Shown here in pieces: positions 22,450 through 30,906 of a DNA stretch of 32,254 nt. The position numbers were made by a program, and so were the translations under genes. The stretch lies in IMG/VR virus record IMGVR_UViG_3300020125_000398, positions 1 to 32,254 of that record, one strand, 5' to 3'. The notes below the pieces were generated by a model. It searched no databases, had not been told where the DNA came from, and saw nothing but the letters and a program-made list of their open reading frames with translations. Origin of the DNA: a virus. The number at the start of each line of letters is the position of its first letter. Position 1 is the stretch's first letter.

Positions 22450-23328
22450 CTAGTAATCAAACGTCCAGTCGTCGTCGCCTGTGATTGCATGACCAGGCTG
22501 TGCATGAGCCGTCACTTCAGATGACTGCCCAGCTGTCATAGCGGGCTGAGCACCAGTTGACGCATCGACGCCATTGACCTTCCAATCCACACCAGCCACA
22601 GCCGGAATGGTGACCACATGAGTGGCCGAATCATAAGACGGAGCGTTGGCATCCGTCAAACGAACATTGGTGATTGTCCCTGCGAACATGCCCAGAACTT
22701 CATCCGGAAGAGGAAGCCTGGCGTCGACTGATCCCGAACCAAACAGTGCATCTTCGAGGGTGGCTAGTGCAGTTGCGTCGACCTTGCTCGAATCGATCGA
22801 CAGCATGGCAGCTGGCTTGTACCCAGTGACCTGCACTGGAGTAGTCGTGACATCCCAGCTAAATGCAGTCGCTGCAGGTGAGTCGTTGATCGTGGCATAA
22901 GCCTTCTGAGAAGGAGCCGCCTGTGCTCCATAGATCAGATGCAGCTTGTACCCATGATCTGTGCCGTCCAGATCATTACCAACTCGAGTACGGTAACAGA
23001 GACCGAAGATCTTTCGGCTCTGCTGCCCAATGGCAACCCCAGGCTCGGGCATTGCCGTACCATCGCACTGAGCGAACTCGTCAGGATACGTGAACGCCTC
23101 AACCGTCGCTCCGAACTCCTCGGCAGAGATCAGGTTCAGGTACTTGATGTTGTCTGCATACTGCGGATTGGATGCAGCTCCTGAAGGTGACTCGGTAACA
23201 GTCGTGAGACCATTCCAAGCAACCCCATCGATGTATGCTCCCGTGTCATCAGGAATATAGAGGACTCCGTGGTCTACGCCCGTCTCATACAGCCGTTCAC
23301 CCACTTTGTCCCACTCAAGGGCTGTCAT
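22450..23328 (-). CDS. Major tail (tube) protein with Ig-like C-terminus
   Basis: The protein has 292 residues, with AAAGGAAG before the ATG. The core (TALEWDKVGERLYETGVDHGVLYIPDD, then FAQCDGTAMPEPGVAIGQQSRKIFGLCYRTRVGNDLDG) is the tube-protein family of many Gram-positive siphophages. From about residue 220 (GTITNVRLTDANAPSYDSATHVVTIPAVAGVDWKVNG) an Ig-like/beta-repeat domain ends in GHAITGDDDWTFDY, a surface decoration found on tubes and capsids. It would form stacked hexamers around the tape measure. A paralogue without this domain lies two genes downstream. Confidence 0.93.
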   Translation of the reverse strand: MTALEWDKVGERLYETGVDHGVLYIPDDTGAYIDGVAWNGLTTVTESPSGAASNPQYADNIKYLNLISAEEFGATVEAFTYPDEFAQCDGTAMPEPGVAIGQQSRKIFGLCYRTRVGNDLDGTDHGYKLHLIYGAQAAPSQKAYATINDSPAATAFSWDVTTTPVQVTGYKPAAMLSIDSSKVDATALATLEDALFGSGSVDARLPLPDEVLGMFAGTITNVRLTDANAPSYDSATHVVTIPAVAGVDWKVNGVDASTGAQPAMTAGQSSEVTAHAQPGHAITGDDDWTFDY

Positions 23329-23342
23329 TTGCTTCCTTTCCC

Positions 23343-23642
23343 TTAGAAGAATACTCTGTAAACGTCATGATTCAGGTTGTCGACTGTAAAAAACCGAGTA
23401 AATAGACTCATCGGTAATCCAGCTATCTTTCCTGGAATATCACTATCAGGATCTCGATCTATGGCCGTGACCATATACCTTATAACATGATTATATGGCA
23501 CATTATCAGCAAATTCAGTTTCAGCATAATCACGCTTATAGATAATGCATGGATATTCCAACGATATGTTTACCGGAGGCTGAAAATATACGTTGTCAAC
23601 AAACGATTGAAGAAGCTCATGGAGCTGCAGGCGTGGGGCCAT
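23343..23642 (-). CDS. Tail terminator-like protein
   Basis: The protein has 99 residues. ATG 23642 follows GGGGAGG and overlaps the end of the preceding gene by 26 bases. The pattern LHELLQSFVDNVYFQPPVNISLEYPCIIYKRDYAETEFADN, then NHVIRYMVTAIDRDPDSDIPGKI, with a short length, fits the lambda gpU/HK97 tail-terminator-type fold seen directly before the tube gene. Its position supports this: it ends 15 bases from the major tail gene. The family call is by pattern, moderate. Confidence 0.78.
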   Translation of the reverse strand: MAPRLQLHELLQSFVDNVYFQPPVNISLEYPCIIYKRDYAETEFADNVPYNHVIRYMVTAIDRDPDSDIPGKIAGLPMSLFTRFFTVDNLNHDVYRVFF

Positions 23643-23949
23643 TGTAAACCTCCCCTAGTCTTAGCAGCAGACGAGGCCTCTGCACTTCAACGGATGAAAT
23701 CGTCCACAGAGACCCCGCCCATTCCACATAACGAATGGCAAAGAAATGTTCGTTGGCATATTCGTCAGCCATAATACTGATCGAGTTCTGCACGCTGAGA
23801 TCCATGTTGAGATTCTCTCCTTGACGGAGTTCTCTCGAGTCACGGATAACATCTCCGTAATATGAATACTCAACTATCTCATCAACCCATACACCAGGAG
23901 CTGATTCTACAGTCTCGCCATACCCGACACGACCAAAGAACCTTGCCAT
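23617..23949 (-). CDS. Head-tail joining (head closure) protein
   Basis: The protein has 110 residues, and AAAAGGTAGG precedes the ATG. It contains FFGRVGYGETVESAPGVWVDEIVEYSYYGDVIRDSRELRQGENLN and VEWAGSLWTISSVEVQRPRLLLRLGEVYNG. The closing WxISSVEVQRPRLxLRLG pattern and the size match head closure proteins that plug the connector after packaging. It sits immediately after the capsid gene and before the terminator candidate. The gp6-like adaptor is at 29599-30024. Confidence 0.82.
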   Translation of the reverse strand: MARFFGRVGYGETVESAPGVWVDEIVEYSYYGDVIRDSRELRQGENLNMDLSVQNSISIMADEYANEHFFAIRYVEWAGSLWTISSVEVQRPRLLLRLGEVYNGPTPAAP

Positions 23950-23967
23950 TGAGAACCTACCTTTTCG

Positions 23968-25257
23968 TTAGTTCTCGTTCGTGTAGGTCCACTCGTCGTC
24001 AACGTTGTTAGCGAAGTAATGACCCGCAGATGGAACAGCGTAGACCTTGAGCGTCTCACCTGACGCCAGCACAACGGTAGAATTGTCTATCAGAACTGTG
24101 TTATCATCTGCGCGATGATACACAACACCGGTTGTGCCATTGATGGTAATAGTCGTACCATCGAAGGAAGGCTCATTCGGAACAGTGAGCACATCAGCCG
24201 CGGCAACCTTCTTGATGACCAGAGCGGAACGGATCTTCGTAAGGGCGCCCGAGCAACGAGACTCAAGCAGGTACTTGTACTGGTTGTAGTCGATGTCAAA
24301 GAAGTCGAAGAAGTTGACTTCTCCACCCTTGTCCGTACCGAGCGTGTAATCTGACAGATTCACAATGATACCGACGACATCCGGATAGTCTTCCATGACC
24401 TCGACAGCGACGATAGACGAAACGCCCATCTCGGAGGCGACTTCAGCGATGGAACTGTACAGACGACGTCCCAGAGTATCCCTTTGGAGCAGGAAATCTG
24501 TGATGTAAGGCAACGTCGTGTAGAGCGTCGGAGTTCCAGATCCCTTGTACAGCCTCATTGAGCCGACGATGGAATCGACGATCTCGGACGGAGTCGAGTT
24601 GGCGTCATCGATGTTGACATTCACCGTTGCCGCGTAGAGATCATCGTCGTTCAGGATCGAACGAATACCGGCACCTTGAGGAGAGCCAGCCGGGTCCAAA
24701 ATATGATCCTCATCAGCGATGTCACGACCATCGCCCACGAGAACTGCACGAGCGAGCTCCTCGTCCAGCAGGAGACGCATTTCCTGCTTGAGCCAGACCA
24801 CGACATCGAAGTCCGTGATGTCGATGATGTCATCACGATCCAGCTTTTGCTTCTTGTAGACCGTGGTGGGCGTCGTCAGACGCTTGGAAGCGCTGATGAA
24901 CTCTTCCTTCTTCAGGTTGCCCTTGATGTACCCCTTCGCTCGAGCTTCCTCGAAGGTGATGTCAGCGACCAGGGACTTGATACGAGTAAATGGCGACTTC
25001 CTGGTGCCGTTAATGACACCAGCAACCCACTCGACCCTCCGACTATCGAACTCCGGGGAGTCTGTGACCGTACGAGCTTCAGGAAAGAGGACATCGATGT
25101 TCTCAATGCCGTGCTTCAGGGCATATGCCTCTACGGCCTCTTTCAGCGAGCCAGAACGCTGAGCATCAGAGATGATCCCCCGCATCGCGTCATGAGTGAG
25201 AGTGTGCTTCTCCTCCTTCTTTGTTTCACCGCTCTGCTCGAAGACGTTGCGGGTCAT
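23968..25257 (-). CDS. Nested capsid-only product from an internal start
   Basis: Within the protease-capsid frame, ATG at 25257 (MTRNVFEQSGET) follows AAGGA with a 6-base spacer (AAGGACGACGC). It marks the point where free-standing capsid proteins of this family commonly begin, right after the acidic linker. Initiation here would make a 429-residue capsid protein including a roughly 80-residue scaffold-like head. It would give an excess of coat over protease. The downstream Ig-like domain is present on both products. This is an inference from ribosome-site spacing and homology, not shown directly. Confidence 0.5.
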   Translation of the reverse strand: MTRNVFEQSGETKKEEKHTLTHDAMRGIISDAQRSGSLKEAVEAYALKHGIENIDVLFPEARTVTDSPEFDSRRVEWVAGVINGTRKSPFTRIKSLVADITFEEARAKGYIKGNLKKEEFISASKRLTTPTTVYKKQKLDRDDIIDITDFDVVVWLKQEMRLLLDEELARAVLVGDGRDIADEDHILDPAGSPQGAGIRSILNDDDLYAATVNVNIDDANSTPSEIVDSIVGSMRLYKGSGTPTLYTTLPYITDFLLQRDTLGRRLYSSIAEVASEMGVSSIVAVEVMEDYPDVVGIIVNLSDYTLGTDKGGEVNFFDFFDIDYNQYKYLLESRCSGALTKIRSALVIKKVAAADVLTVPNEPSFDGTTITINGTTGVVYHRADDNTVLIDNSTVVLASGETLKVYAVPSAGHYFANNVDDEWTYTNEN

Positions 25258-25971
25258 GCGTCGTCCTTCCTTATCTTTATCGTCGTGGACTAGTTCCTTC
25301 TCGGAATCACCCGACTTGTCGTCGGAGGAATGTTCGGCGTTATCACCACTTTCACCTTCAAGTGCAGCACCCACCATGTAGTGGACGACCGCCTGCTGCT
25401 CGGGAGTCATCGAATCATAAACATCTTGAACAGTCTTGCTGTTCTCAACGTCGTCTTCGACATCACCTGTATTTGCTGGATCACTGGTAGACCCATCAGC
25501 ATGATTGATCTCGAGGCCGGTGTAGATAATGGCCTCATCTTCCAATGTGACCAGATCTCCATCAGCGTGAGACAATGTGATGTTGTCAATCAGAGCGCCA
25601 GGATTGGCGCCCGACAGAACCAGGCTCAACTCACGAATGAAACCGTGAAGAACCTGCTTGGCTTTCTCTGTCAGCTGATTGGCATAGATGGAAAGAGACT
25701 TGACGTCTCCGTGCTGCACCAACGTCCTGGCATTCTTTGCCTGATCGGTGTCGTTGAAGTACCCGTAGGCGTAGACACCGTCGTCACGATTCTCGAGAAC
25801 AGCGTGTCCGAGAACGTTTCCTGGTTCACTGTGACTATGTTGCCAGACCAGCGGAACGGTCGTCTTGTCCTGATGCGCAAAGGCATCTTTCATGATCGTT
25901 CGGCCGTCTGAGCACTTAAGACCAGCCTTCGTGGCATAGCCACTGAAGTCGGGCTGGGCCTTTTCTTCCAT
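23968..25971 (-). CDS. Prohead protease fused to HK97-type major capsid protein
   Basis: The protein has 667 residues. An HK97-type prohead protease lies at about 1-155: candidate residues are His45/His47 in QHSHSEPGNVLGH, Ser92/Ser94 in GDVKSLSIYA, and ELSLVLSGANPGA at 114-126. A highly charged, flexible linker follows at about 160-255. The capsid protein starts near 239-300 and runs to about 595 (KSPFTRIKSLVADITFEEARAKGYIKG, KKQKLDRDDIIDITDFDVVVWLKQEMRLLLDEELA). An Ig-like domain at about 600-667 ends in GHYFANNVDDEWTY. The protease matures the shell by cleaving the scaffold. An internal start at 25257 may give the capsid part alone. Confidence 0.95.
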   Translation of the reverse strand: MEEKAQPDFSGYATKAGLKCSDGRTIMKDAFAHQDKTTVPLVWQHSHSEPGNVLGHAVLENRDDGVYAYGYFNDTDQAKNARTLVQHGDVKSLSIYANQLTEKAKQVLHGFIRELSLVLSGANPGALIDNITLSHADGDLVTLEDEAIIYTGLEINHADGSTSDPANTGDVEDDVENSKTVQDVYDSMTPEQQAVVHYMVGAALEGESGDNAEHSSDDKSGDSEKELVHDDKDKEGRRMTRNVFEQSGETKKEEKHTLTHDAMRGIISDAQRSGSLKEAVEAYALKHGIENIDVLFPEARTVTDSPEFDSRRVEWVAGVINGTRKSPFTRIKSLVADITFEEARAKGYIKGNLKKEEFISASKRLTTPTTVYKKQKLDRDDIIDITDFDVVVWLKQEMRLLLDEELARAVLVGDGRDIADEDHILDPAGSPQGAGIRSILNDDDLYAATVNVNIDDANSTPSEIVDSIVGSMRLYKGSGTPTLYTTLPYITDFLLQRDTLGRRLYSSIAEVASEMGVSSIVAVEVMEDYPDVVGIIVNLSDYTLGTDKGGEVNFFDFFDIDYNQYKYLLESRCSGALTKIRSALVIKKVAAADVLTVPNEPSFDGTTITINGTTGVVYHRADDNTVLIDNSTVVLASGETLKVYAVPSAGHYFANNVDDEWTYTNEN

Positions 25972-26023
25972 TTTGAATGCTCTCTTTCAGTTTTGGATCT
26001 CGGCCTTTAGCCGTTCTTAGTAG

Positions 26024-27343
26024 CTAGCCACTTCCATTGTTAGAACCATTACTATTGCCATTAGTTGAGCCTGCACCGACAAGTCCACTGTCTCCACCAG
26101 AATCTGGATTAGTACCAGGTGCTGTTGAACCAGAAACTTGTGAGAAACCGGAAGGTGTTTGCCCTCGAATATTACTGTTGATCAACTTGTCAGCCTTCGG
26201 ATCCGTAGACGGCCTGAGTCCGAGGACTTGTCTAATTTCGTTTGCCGACATAATCTCGTTACGACTGAACACATCTGCAATCTTCGCAATGTTCTCAATC
26301 GGGATCAATCTGAATGGATCGCGGAAGTACTCGATCGTCTGATGTTGCGTTCTAGCTGTCTTGGTCAAGAACGTCCGGCGCATAGCTTGGGCAATTGCAT
26401 TTAGCGTCGGATCGATTGTCCTATTCCAATAGTTCAGCATTGTCTTCTCGTCGGCTGTTCCATTCATGACTTCTTCAGTCAATCCAAGCTGGCCGTAGAG
26501 CATCGTGGTCAGAAATTCAATCTGAGCCATTAGATTATTCTCAGCTGGACGGTTCAGCTGAGTAATCTTTTCTGTTCCATCCGTATAAGCAATGCCGTAC
26601 TTACTACCCTTGAGCTGAAACTCAATATCTTGCCGACGTTGTTCTGCTGCTTGCCGACGAGCTTCAGATTTGATCACATAAGGAAGCTGAATGATAAGAT
26701 CAAGTTTCCCAGAAGCGGATGCATCGTCTACAGCATCCAATAGATTCAGCTTATTGAGCAAACGTTGAAGAGTTGAGTTCGGCTCATTCATTACGGCGTA
26801 CAACGGATTCTCAACGATGGCGACAACAGTTTTCGGAAGAGTAATGAGCTGCCTATATCCAAGTGCCTGATTATACAGCCAAATTTGTACATGTTCAGGA
26901 TACCATTGCACAATTTCGCCGACACGAAGCGTCAAGATGTCGTATCCACCAGTTGAAAGTGGATTAAGCGATGTATCCACTGGAACAATCGCAGCAACAC
27001 CCTTGTCAAAAAGAGTCAATGCGATGTCCATACGAAAAGCTTGCGCTGCTTGATCAATATTGGCTTCAACTGTGAGACAATTTTGAAGACCACTTACAAT
27101 GTCATCCTTGTAACGATCATCCGCATCAGTTTTGATATGACGCATGTCAATTGAAGCGACATCGATACTAAGACGTGTATAGATAGAGGCGATAATCGAG
27201 CGTTCATTGGGAATTCGAAGTCTTACTCGATCTGGTCTATAAGCATAAGCCGAACCATAGTCACCTGAGTATGGCTGAGTTTTGTTATCCTGGTTTGAAA
27301 AGACATTCCAGGCATGTCTCAATACTGATCCAAATCGTGACAC
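26024..27343 (-). CDS. Portal protein
   Basis: The protein has 439 residues. GTG start at 27343, after AAGGAGGTGA. It has the HK97-like portal pattern: ERSIIASIYTRLSIDVASIDMRHIKTDAD, GFRSTDP..., LTLRVGEIVQWYPEHVQIWLYN, YAVMNEPNSTLQRLLNKLNLLD, MLNYWNRTIDPTLNAIAQAMRRTFLT, then DPFRLIPIENIAKIADVF. The dodecamer forms the DNA gate at one capsid vertex. The last 40 residues are a Ser/Gly/Asn-rich low-complexity tail (GSTNGNSNGSNNGSG) of unclear role. It follows the terminase by 20 bases and precedes the capsid gene. Confidence 0.95.
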   Translation of the reverse strand: MSRFGSVLRHAWNVFSNQDNKTQPYSGDYGSAYAYRPDRVRLRIPNERSIIASIYTRLSIDVASIDMRHIKTDADDRYKDDIVSGLQNCLTVEANIDQAAQAFRMDIALTLFDKGVAAIVPVDTSLNPLSTGGYDILTLRVGEIVQWYPEHVQIWLYNQALGYRQLITLPKTVVAIVENPLYAVMNEPNSTLQRLLNKLNLLDAVDDASASGKLDLIIQLPYVIKSEARRQAAEQRRQDIEFQLKGSKYGIAYTDGTEKITQLNRPAENNLMAQIEFLTTMLYGQLGLTEEVMNGTADEKTMLNYWNRTIDPTLNAIAQAMRRTFLTKTARTQHQTIEYFRDPFRLIPIENIAKIADVFSRNEIMSANEIRQVLGLRPSTDPKADKLINSNIRGQTPSGFSQVSGSTAPGTNPDSGGDSGLVGAGSTNGNSNGSNNGSG

Positions 27344-27363
27344 GTTTCACCTCCTTCCCAAGC

Positions 27364-29109
27364 TCATTCGAAAGCCTCCTTGTTGGCTTTGTATGCAATG
27401 TAGGCATCCATAAGAGCAGAGACATTGTCGATCTTCTCGTCTTGTCGCCTCTTTAGAAGCTTTCTATTACCGTTAGTATCTTCCAAAGTAATTGCGTTTC
27501 CCATCGCAAAGGACATAAGTGACTGATCAAAGATGAGCATTCTTTCTTCGCTCAGAATCTTGAGTTCACCCAATGGGACAGATTCAGTCCGGGCTCCTTG
27601 AATGACTTTCTCAATAGCATAATCCCCATTCTCTGCCTGCCACCTGGCTACAAACTCTTTGGCATTGTATGGGTCAAATCCTAAAGTACGAACGTCATAC
27701 TCAGACGACAGAATGAACGCATCCAGATCGTCATAAACTTCCATCATGTCAAGAACTGTTCCATCCAAGACATGAAGACTCGCTTCGTTGATGAACTCTT
27801 CATACTTCGCTCTCATGGCCCCCGGAAGTTTCATCAATGTCAGAGACGTGATGTAACTCCGAGTCTTAACCCCAAATTTTTCGTGGCTCAGCGGAAAAAG
27901 GAATGTGAATGCGCAAAAGTCATCACCTTGAGACAAGTCTGCGCCGAGAGCACATGGCAGCTGCCAGAACTCGCGCGCGCGATGGGGTAGAGTCTCTTCA
28001 TACGTGAAGAAGTATGTGTAACCTTCCATAGGGATTCCAAAACGCTTGGCAAGGATGTCATTACGTGACGCAGGAGCTTTTTCAGCTCTTTCGACATCCA
28101 GATGATACGTCTCATATGAGATTGTCGCGCCCAGATTTGGATTTGCCTTTAGCCAAGTTGATGGATCGTTAACTTCTTCGAGTTCATCAAGTTTGTAATG
28201 CCAGATCGAAACATGCGGAGCGAGGTACTCACCCTTGAGTATGTCAGCTAGTTCCATTTTGATTGTGTCACCGGAACCAGCTCGAACAGTTCCTTCTGAA
28301 CTAATAGCGACAATCAAATAGTCTTCTAGCTTTGATGCTCCCTGTTCAACTGCCCCCACAACATCTTCACGCAAATCTCCAGACAACCATTCGTCAATTG
28401 TAGAGATTTTGGGACGCAGACCTTGTAGCTTATTAATGGCCATAGGTCTAACTTCGAGCAGTGATCCTGTGAGGAAGTTCTCGATTCCCTTTTTGGTTGC
28501 TGCGAGCTTGACACGATTGGCCCTCGATCCTGTCGTGTTCTGCAATGAGCCTTCAGTCAGGAATTTGAACAAGGGGCCGCGTGCGCGCGTGATGGCTGTA
28601 CGAGCCGGAGACATGACTTCATCGGCTTGCTTCATCGTTGGCGCTGTAGTTATCTGATGCGTCGTTGACGTATCGACATTTAGAAAGTAGCTTTGTATCA
28701 TTGACGCATACATAGACTTGGCTGCGCCTCTAGCAACGATTAGATACTGCTTCAGAATCAGTCGTTTCTTGACTGTCCTATGTTCATAGTGCCCCCCGTG
28801 ATTATCCTTAGTCGGAACATAGACACTTCGCTCAACGAAGTAGTACCAACCAAAGATCTGCTCTGACCATAACTTGAACGATTCTAAGAGATGAAGATCG
28901 GACCCATCTGTTAAAGTCAATTCTCCTTCGCAAAAGAGAATGAAACCTTCAACAGCTTCATCATCATAGTAGATGTTCGGGTTAGCTATGAGCGCGTCAA
29001 TTCGATTCATCTCCATGGAGACTTCACGATTTACCGGAATGTCTCCTCGAAGAACTGCTTCACGAAACCGACCATAGTAGATCGGTGTCGCAGTATTAGA
29101 CAGACCCAA
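27364..29109 (-). CDS. Terminase large subunit
   Basis: The protein has 581 residues. I prefer the TTG at 29109, preceded by AAGGGAGG with a 5-6 base gap, over the TTG at 29127 that overlaps the upstream TGA. ATPase: VARGAAKSM is a deviant Walker A near residue 125, and ISTIDEWLSGD is a Walker B near 240. RNase H-like nuclease acids: GADLSQGDDF, LGFDPYNAKEF and NVSALMDAYIAY. This is the Terminase_1/phage terminase family that cuts and pumps DNA into the prohead. No obvious small subunit lies directly upstream; the coiled-coil protein at 31983 is a candidate. Confidence 0.95.
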   Translation of the reverse strand: MGLSNTATPIYYGRFREAVLRGDIPVNREVSMEMNRIDALIANPNIYYDDEAVEGFILFCEGELTLTDGSDLHLLESFKLWSEQIFGWYYFVERSVYVPTKDNHGGHYEHRTVKKRLILKQYLIVARGAAKSMYASMIQSYFLNVDTSTTHQITTAPTMKQADEVMSPARTAITRARGPLFKFLTEGSLQNTTGSRANRVKLAATKKGIENFLTGSLLEVRPMAINKLQGLRPKISTIDEWLSGDLREDVVGAVEQGASKLEDYLIVAISSEGTVRAGSGDTIKMELADILKGEYLAPHVSIWHYKLDELEEVNDPSTWLKANPNLGATISYETYHLDVERAEKAPASRNDILAKRFGIPMEGYTYFFTYEETLPHRAREFWQLPCALGADLSQGDDFCAFTFLFPLSHEKFGVKTRSYITSLTLMKLPGAMRAKYEEFINEASLHVLDGTVLDMMEVYDDLDAFILSSEYDVRTLGFDPYNAKEFVARWQAENGDYAIEKVIQGARTESVPLGELKILSEERMLIFDQSLMSFAMGNAITLEDTNGNRKLLKRRQDEKIDNVSALMDAYIAYKANKEAFE

Positions 29110-29123
29110 GCTAACCTCCCTTC

Positions 29124-29606
29124 TCAAGCCATAGCAGCAGCCATCGTAGCACCCTTGAACAGGTGCTTAACCACTTTCCTTCCAGTTTCAGACGTTGCCA
29201 GTTTTGTAGCCTCTTGCACAGCTTGCTTGCCTTGCGGAGACTTCATGAAATCCGTCGTTACCTTAACGCCCTTCTCGAAAGTACCTTGACCAACTCCAGA
29301 TCTCTTGATCTGGCTCTCGAGATTGGTACGAGTGGCCAGACTCTGTAGCTCTTGATTGGAAAGAGTGTGCATACCACTCTTCTTGAGCTTCTGAGTTACT
29401 ATCTTGGCTGCGACAGCATCAGGATGAGCAGGAAGTCCTCTCCCACCCTTTGTCTTGATGATCGTCTTGTGTTGTGGATTCGACCTGGTACTGACAGAAA
29501 CTGAAGCCAACTCCTCACGGCTTCTACGACGCCCCCATTTCATTCCCAAGACGCCGTGATGTTTGAGAATATGATCTACAACTTCTTTACTCGCCAATCT
29601 ATCCAT
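29124..29606 (-). CDS. HHGVLGMKWG-motif virion-type protein
   Basis: The protein has 160 residues from ATG 29606 (MDRLASKEVVDHILKHHGVLGMKWGRRR), which has AAGGAGGT upstream. The short HHGVLGMKWG motif recurs near the ends of phage structural proteins from Gram-positive hosts, often near portal and head morphogenesis genes, and is of unknown function. The rest is basic and helical: KTKGGRGLPAHPDAVAAKIVTQKLKK, then KSPQGKQAVQEATKLATSETGRKVVKHLF. It may be a minor head or ejected protein, or a portal/terminase helper. It starts inside the end of the connector gene. Confidence 0.83.
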   Translation of the reverse strand: MDRLASKEVVDHILKHHGVLGMKWGRRRSREELASVSVSTRSNPQHKTIIKTKGGRGLPAHPDAVAAKIVTQKLKKSGMHTLSNQELQSLATRTNLESQIKRSGVGQGTFEKGVKVTTDFMKSPQGKQAVQEATKLATSETGRKVVKHLFKGATMAAAMA

Positions 29607-30024
29607 ACACACCTCCTTCCCAAATGGGGCCCCAAGGCCAGTCGTGAACAGGATCATCGACAACTTCGGGAGGTGGAGTCCATTCCGTTTCCTCCCGATG
29701 AGTATTCAGACGCCACTCGAGCTCTTTGATCTGATCATTGAACGCTCCGATCAAATATGATGTTGCCGGAGGATCAAAGAGTAGACGAACGCGCAAATAT
29801 ACATATGACTTGACCGAGTTGTACTGAAGATCAGTTTCATCGATGAAATCGACCCACTCTGCTATTTCATCCTCGATCATAAAGCCTTCAGGAGGCCCGA
29901 CACCCAATTGGGCGAGAGTAGAGAACGCAGTATTGATATGAGTGATCACATCATGATCAAATGCTGTATAATCCTCCGCCAAACCTAGAATTTTCTTTGT
30001 TCCGGTGAGGATACTAGTTATCAA
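29599..30024 (-). CDS. Head-tail connector, gp6-like
   Basis: The protein has 141 residues with a TTG start at 30024 after AAAGGGGGTGA. The sequence ITSILTGTKKILGLAEDYTAFDHDVITHINTAFSTLAQLGVGPPEGF, then VKSYVYLRVRLLFDPPATSYLIGAFNDQIKELEWRLN, is the HK97 gp6-like adaptor family. It forms a ring below the portal. Here it is placed before the terminase, not after the capsid gene, which is a common variant in some Gram-positive phages. The C-terminus (WPWGPIWEGGVYG) includes the next gene's ribosome site. Confidence 0.9.
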   Translation of the reverse strand: MITSILTGTKKILGLAEDYTAFDHDVITHINTAFSTLAQLGVGPPEGFMIEDEIAEWVDFIDETDLQYNSVKSYVYLRVRLLFDPPATSYLIGAFNDQIKELEWRLNTHREETEWTPPPEVVDDPVHDWPWGPIWEGGVYG

Positions 30025-30048
30025 CTACTCACCCCCTTTCGTGGGTGC

Positions 30049-30906
30049 CTATTTTGGCAAGTTGGTAAAAGACGCGATGGCTTTCCCCTTCTCGCCTCCG
30101 TTCCACGCTGTCTCGCCCTTCCTCTGCCATGTATGTGCAGGAGTACCATCCTCATACCTCACGAACACCTCAAGTGTTCCCGAAGCATTGAGTGTGGCGG
30201 AGATACCCGCTATCTTCTTGGGATCAGAACTGGCAAACTTCCCGCCATCGATCCAATCAGTACTATTTTTCTTCTGATACCTGTACCAAACCGTCTTTTT
30301 GTCTTCGCCAACCCACCATACATGTATCGATCCACCATCAGACACGGCCGAGGTAATCAAATCTGTTTCCTCCTCTTGTGTAGGACCAGGACTAGGCGAT
30401 CCACCACGAGCCATGTCGAGTACACGATCCATAGGGAATCCAGAACCGCAGTCCCAATGTCCCCCACCACCGGAACCTAGATCCGCATGTTGACAAACAC
30501 CACGACCAGAACCCTGAGCTTGAGACGAATTAAGTCTAGTAATCGGAATGCCATAGTATTTTGCTTCTTCAGCAATCCATTTTGCGCAATTCTCCAACAT
30601 GTTTGGATGACGATTCCATTCGTCAGCACTCCAAGAAGCAAATCCGCATAGCTCTATAGCCACAGACACTGGATTGTAATTTGCCTGAGTCCATGCCTTG
30701 TTGCCGCGCTTTACATACTCGCCAATCGTATTGGCCTGATCGTCAGCGCCGACATGACTCGAGGCACCAACATCACCTTGAAAGAAAGAACCAAGACTTT
30801 CAATGGTGCGAGCTCCTTCAGCTGTATGAAGGACAATCAGTCTTACTCCCGAGCCGCCCCTACTCGAGTAATTGGGAGATGGGATCCAGACTCGTTTTAA
30901 AGCCAT
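30049..30906 (-). CDS. Endolysin, N-acetylmuramoyl-L-alanine amidase
   Basis: The protein has 285 residues. ATG 30906 overlaps the upstream TGA (TGATG). An amidase_2/PGRP domain lies at about 1-165: Zn-ligand-type His27 in VLHTAEG, substrate-cleft VAIELCG at 82-88, and HADLGSGGGGHWDCG at 140-154, with His140/His150 and Cys153 as candidate ligands. A Pro/Ser linker follows at about 168-180, then a roughly 105-residue C-terminal beta repeat domain (IHVWWVGEDKKTVWYRYQKK, LEVFVRYEDGTPAHTW) that probably binds the wall. It cleaves peptidoglycan after holin action, releasing progeny. No signal peptide was seen. Confidence 0.93.
   Translation of the reverse strand: MALKRVWIPSPNYSSRGGSGVRLIVLHTAEGARTIESLGSFFQGDVGASSHVGADDQANTIGEYVKRGNKAWTQANYNPVSVAIELCGFASWSADEWNRHPNMLENCAKWIAEEAKYYGIPITRLNSSQAQGSGRGVCQHADLGSGGGGHWDCGSGFPMDRVLDMARGGSPSPGPTQEEETDLITSAVSDGGSIHVWWVGEDKKTVWYRYQKKNSTDWIDGGKFASSDPKKIAGISATLNASGTLEVFVRYEDGTPAHTWQRKGETAWNGGEKGKAIASFTNLPK

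Noticed and set aside
28106-28135. TCTCATATG followed by TGTCGCG, similar blocks to the promoter-like element.
   Set aside because: The spacing is about 7, not 14, it lies inside the terminase coding region, and the core is part of a TCTCATATGAGA palindrome.
29109-29127. Terminase start at 29127 giving MRREVSLGL.
   Set aside because: A strong AAGGGAGG lies after that codon and before the TTG at 29109, so the later start is more likely.
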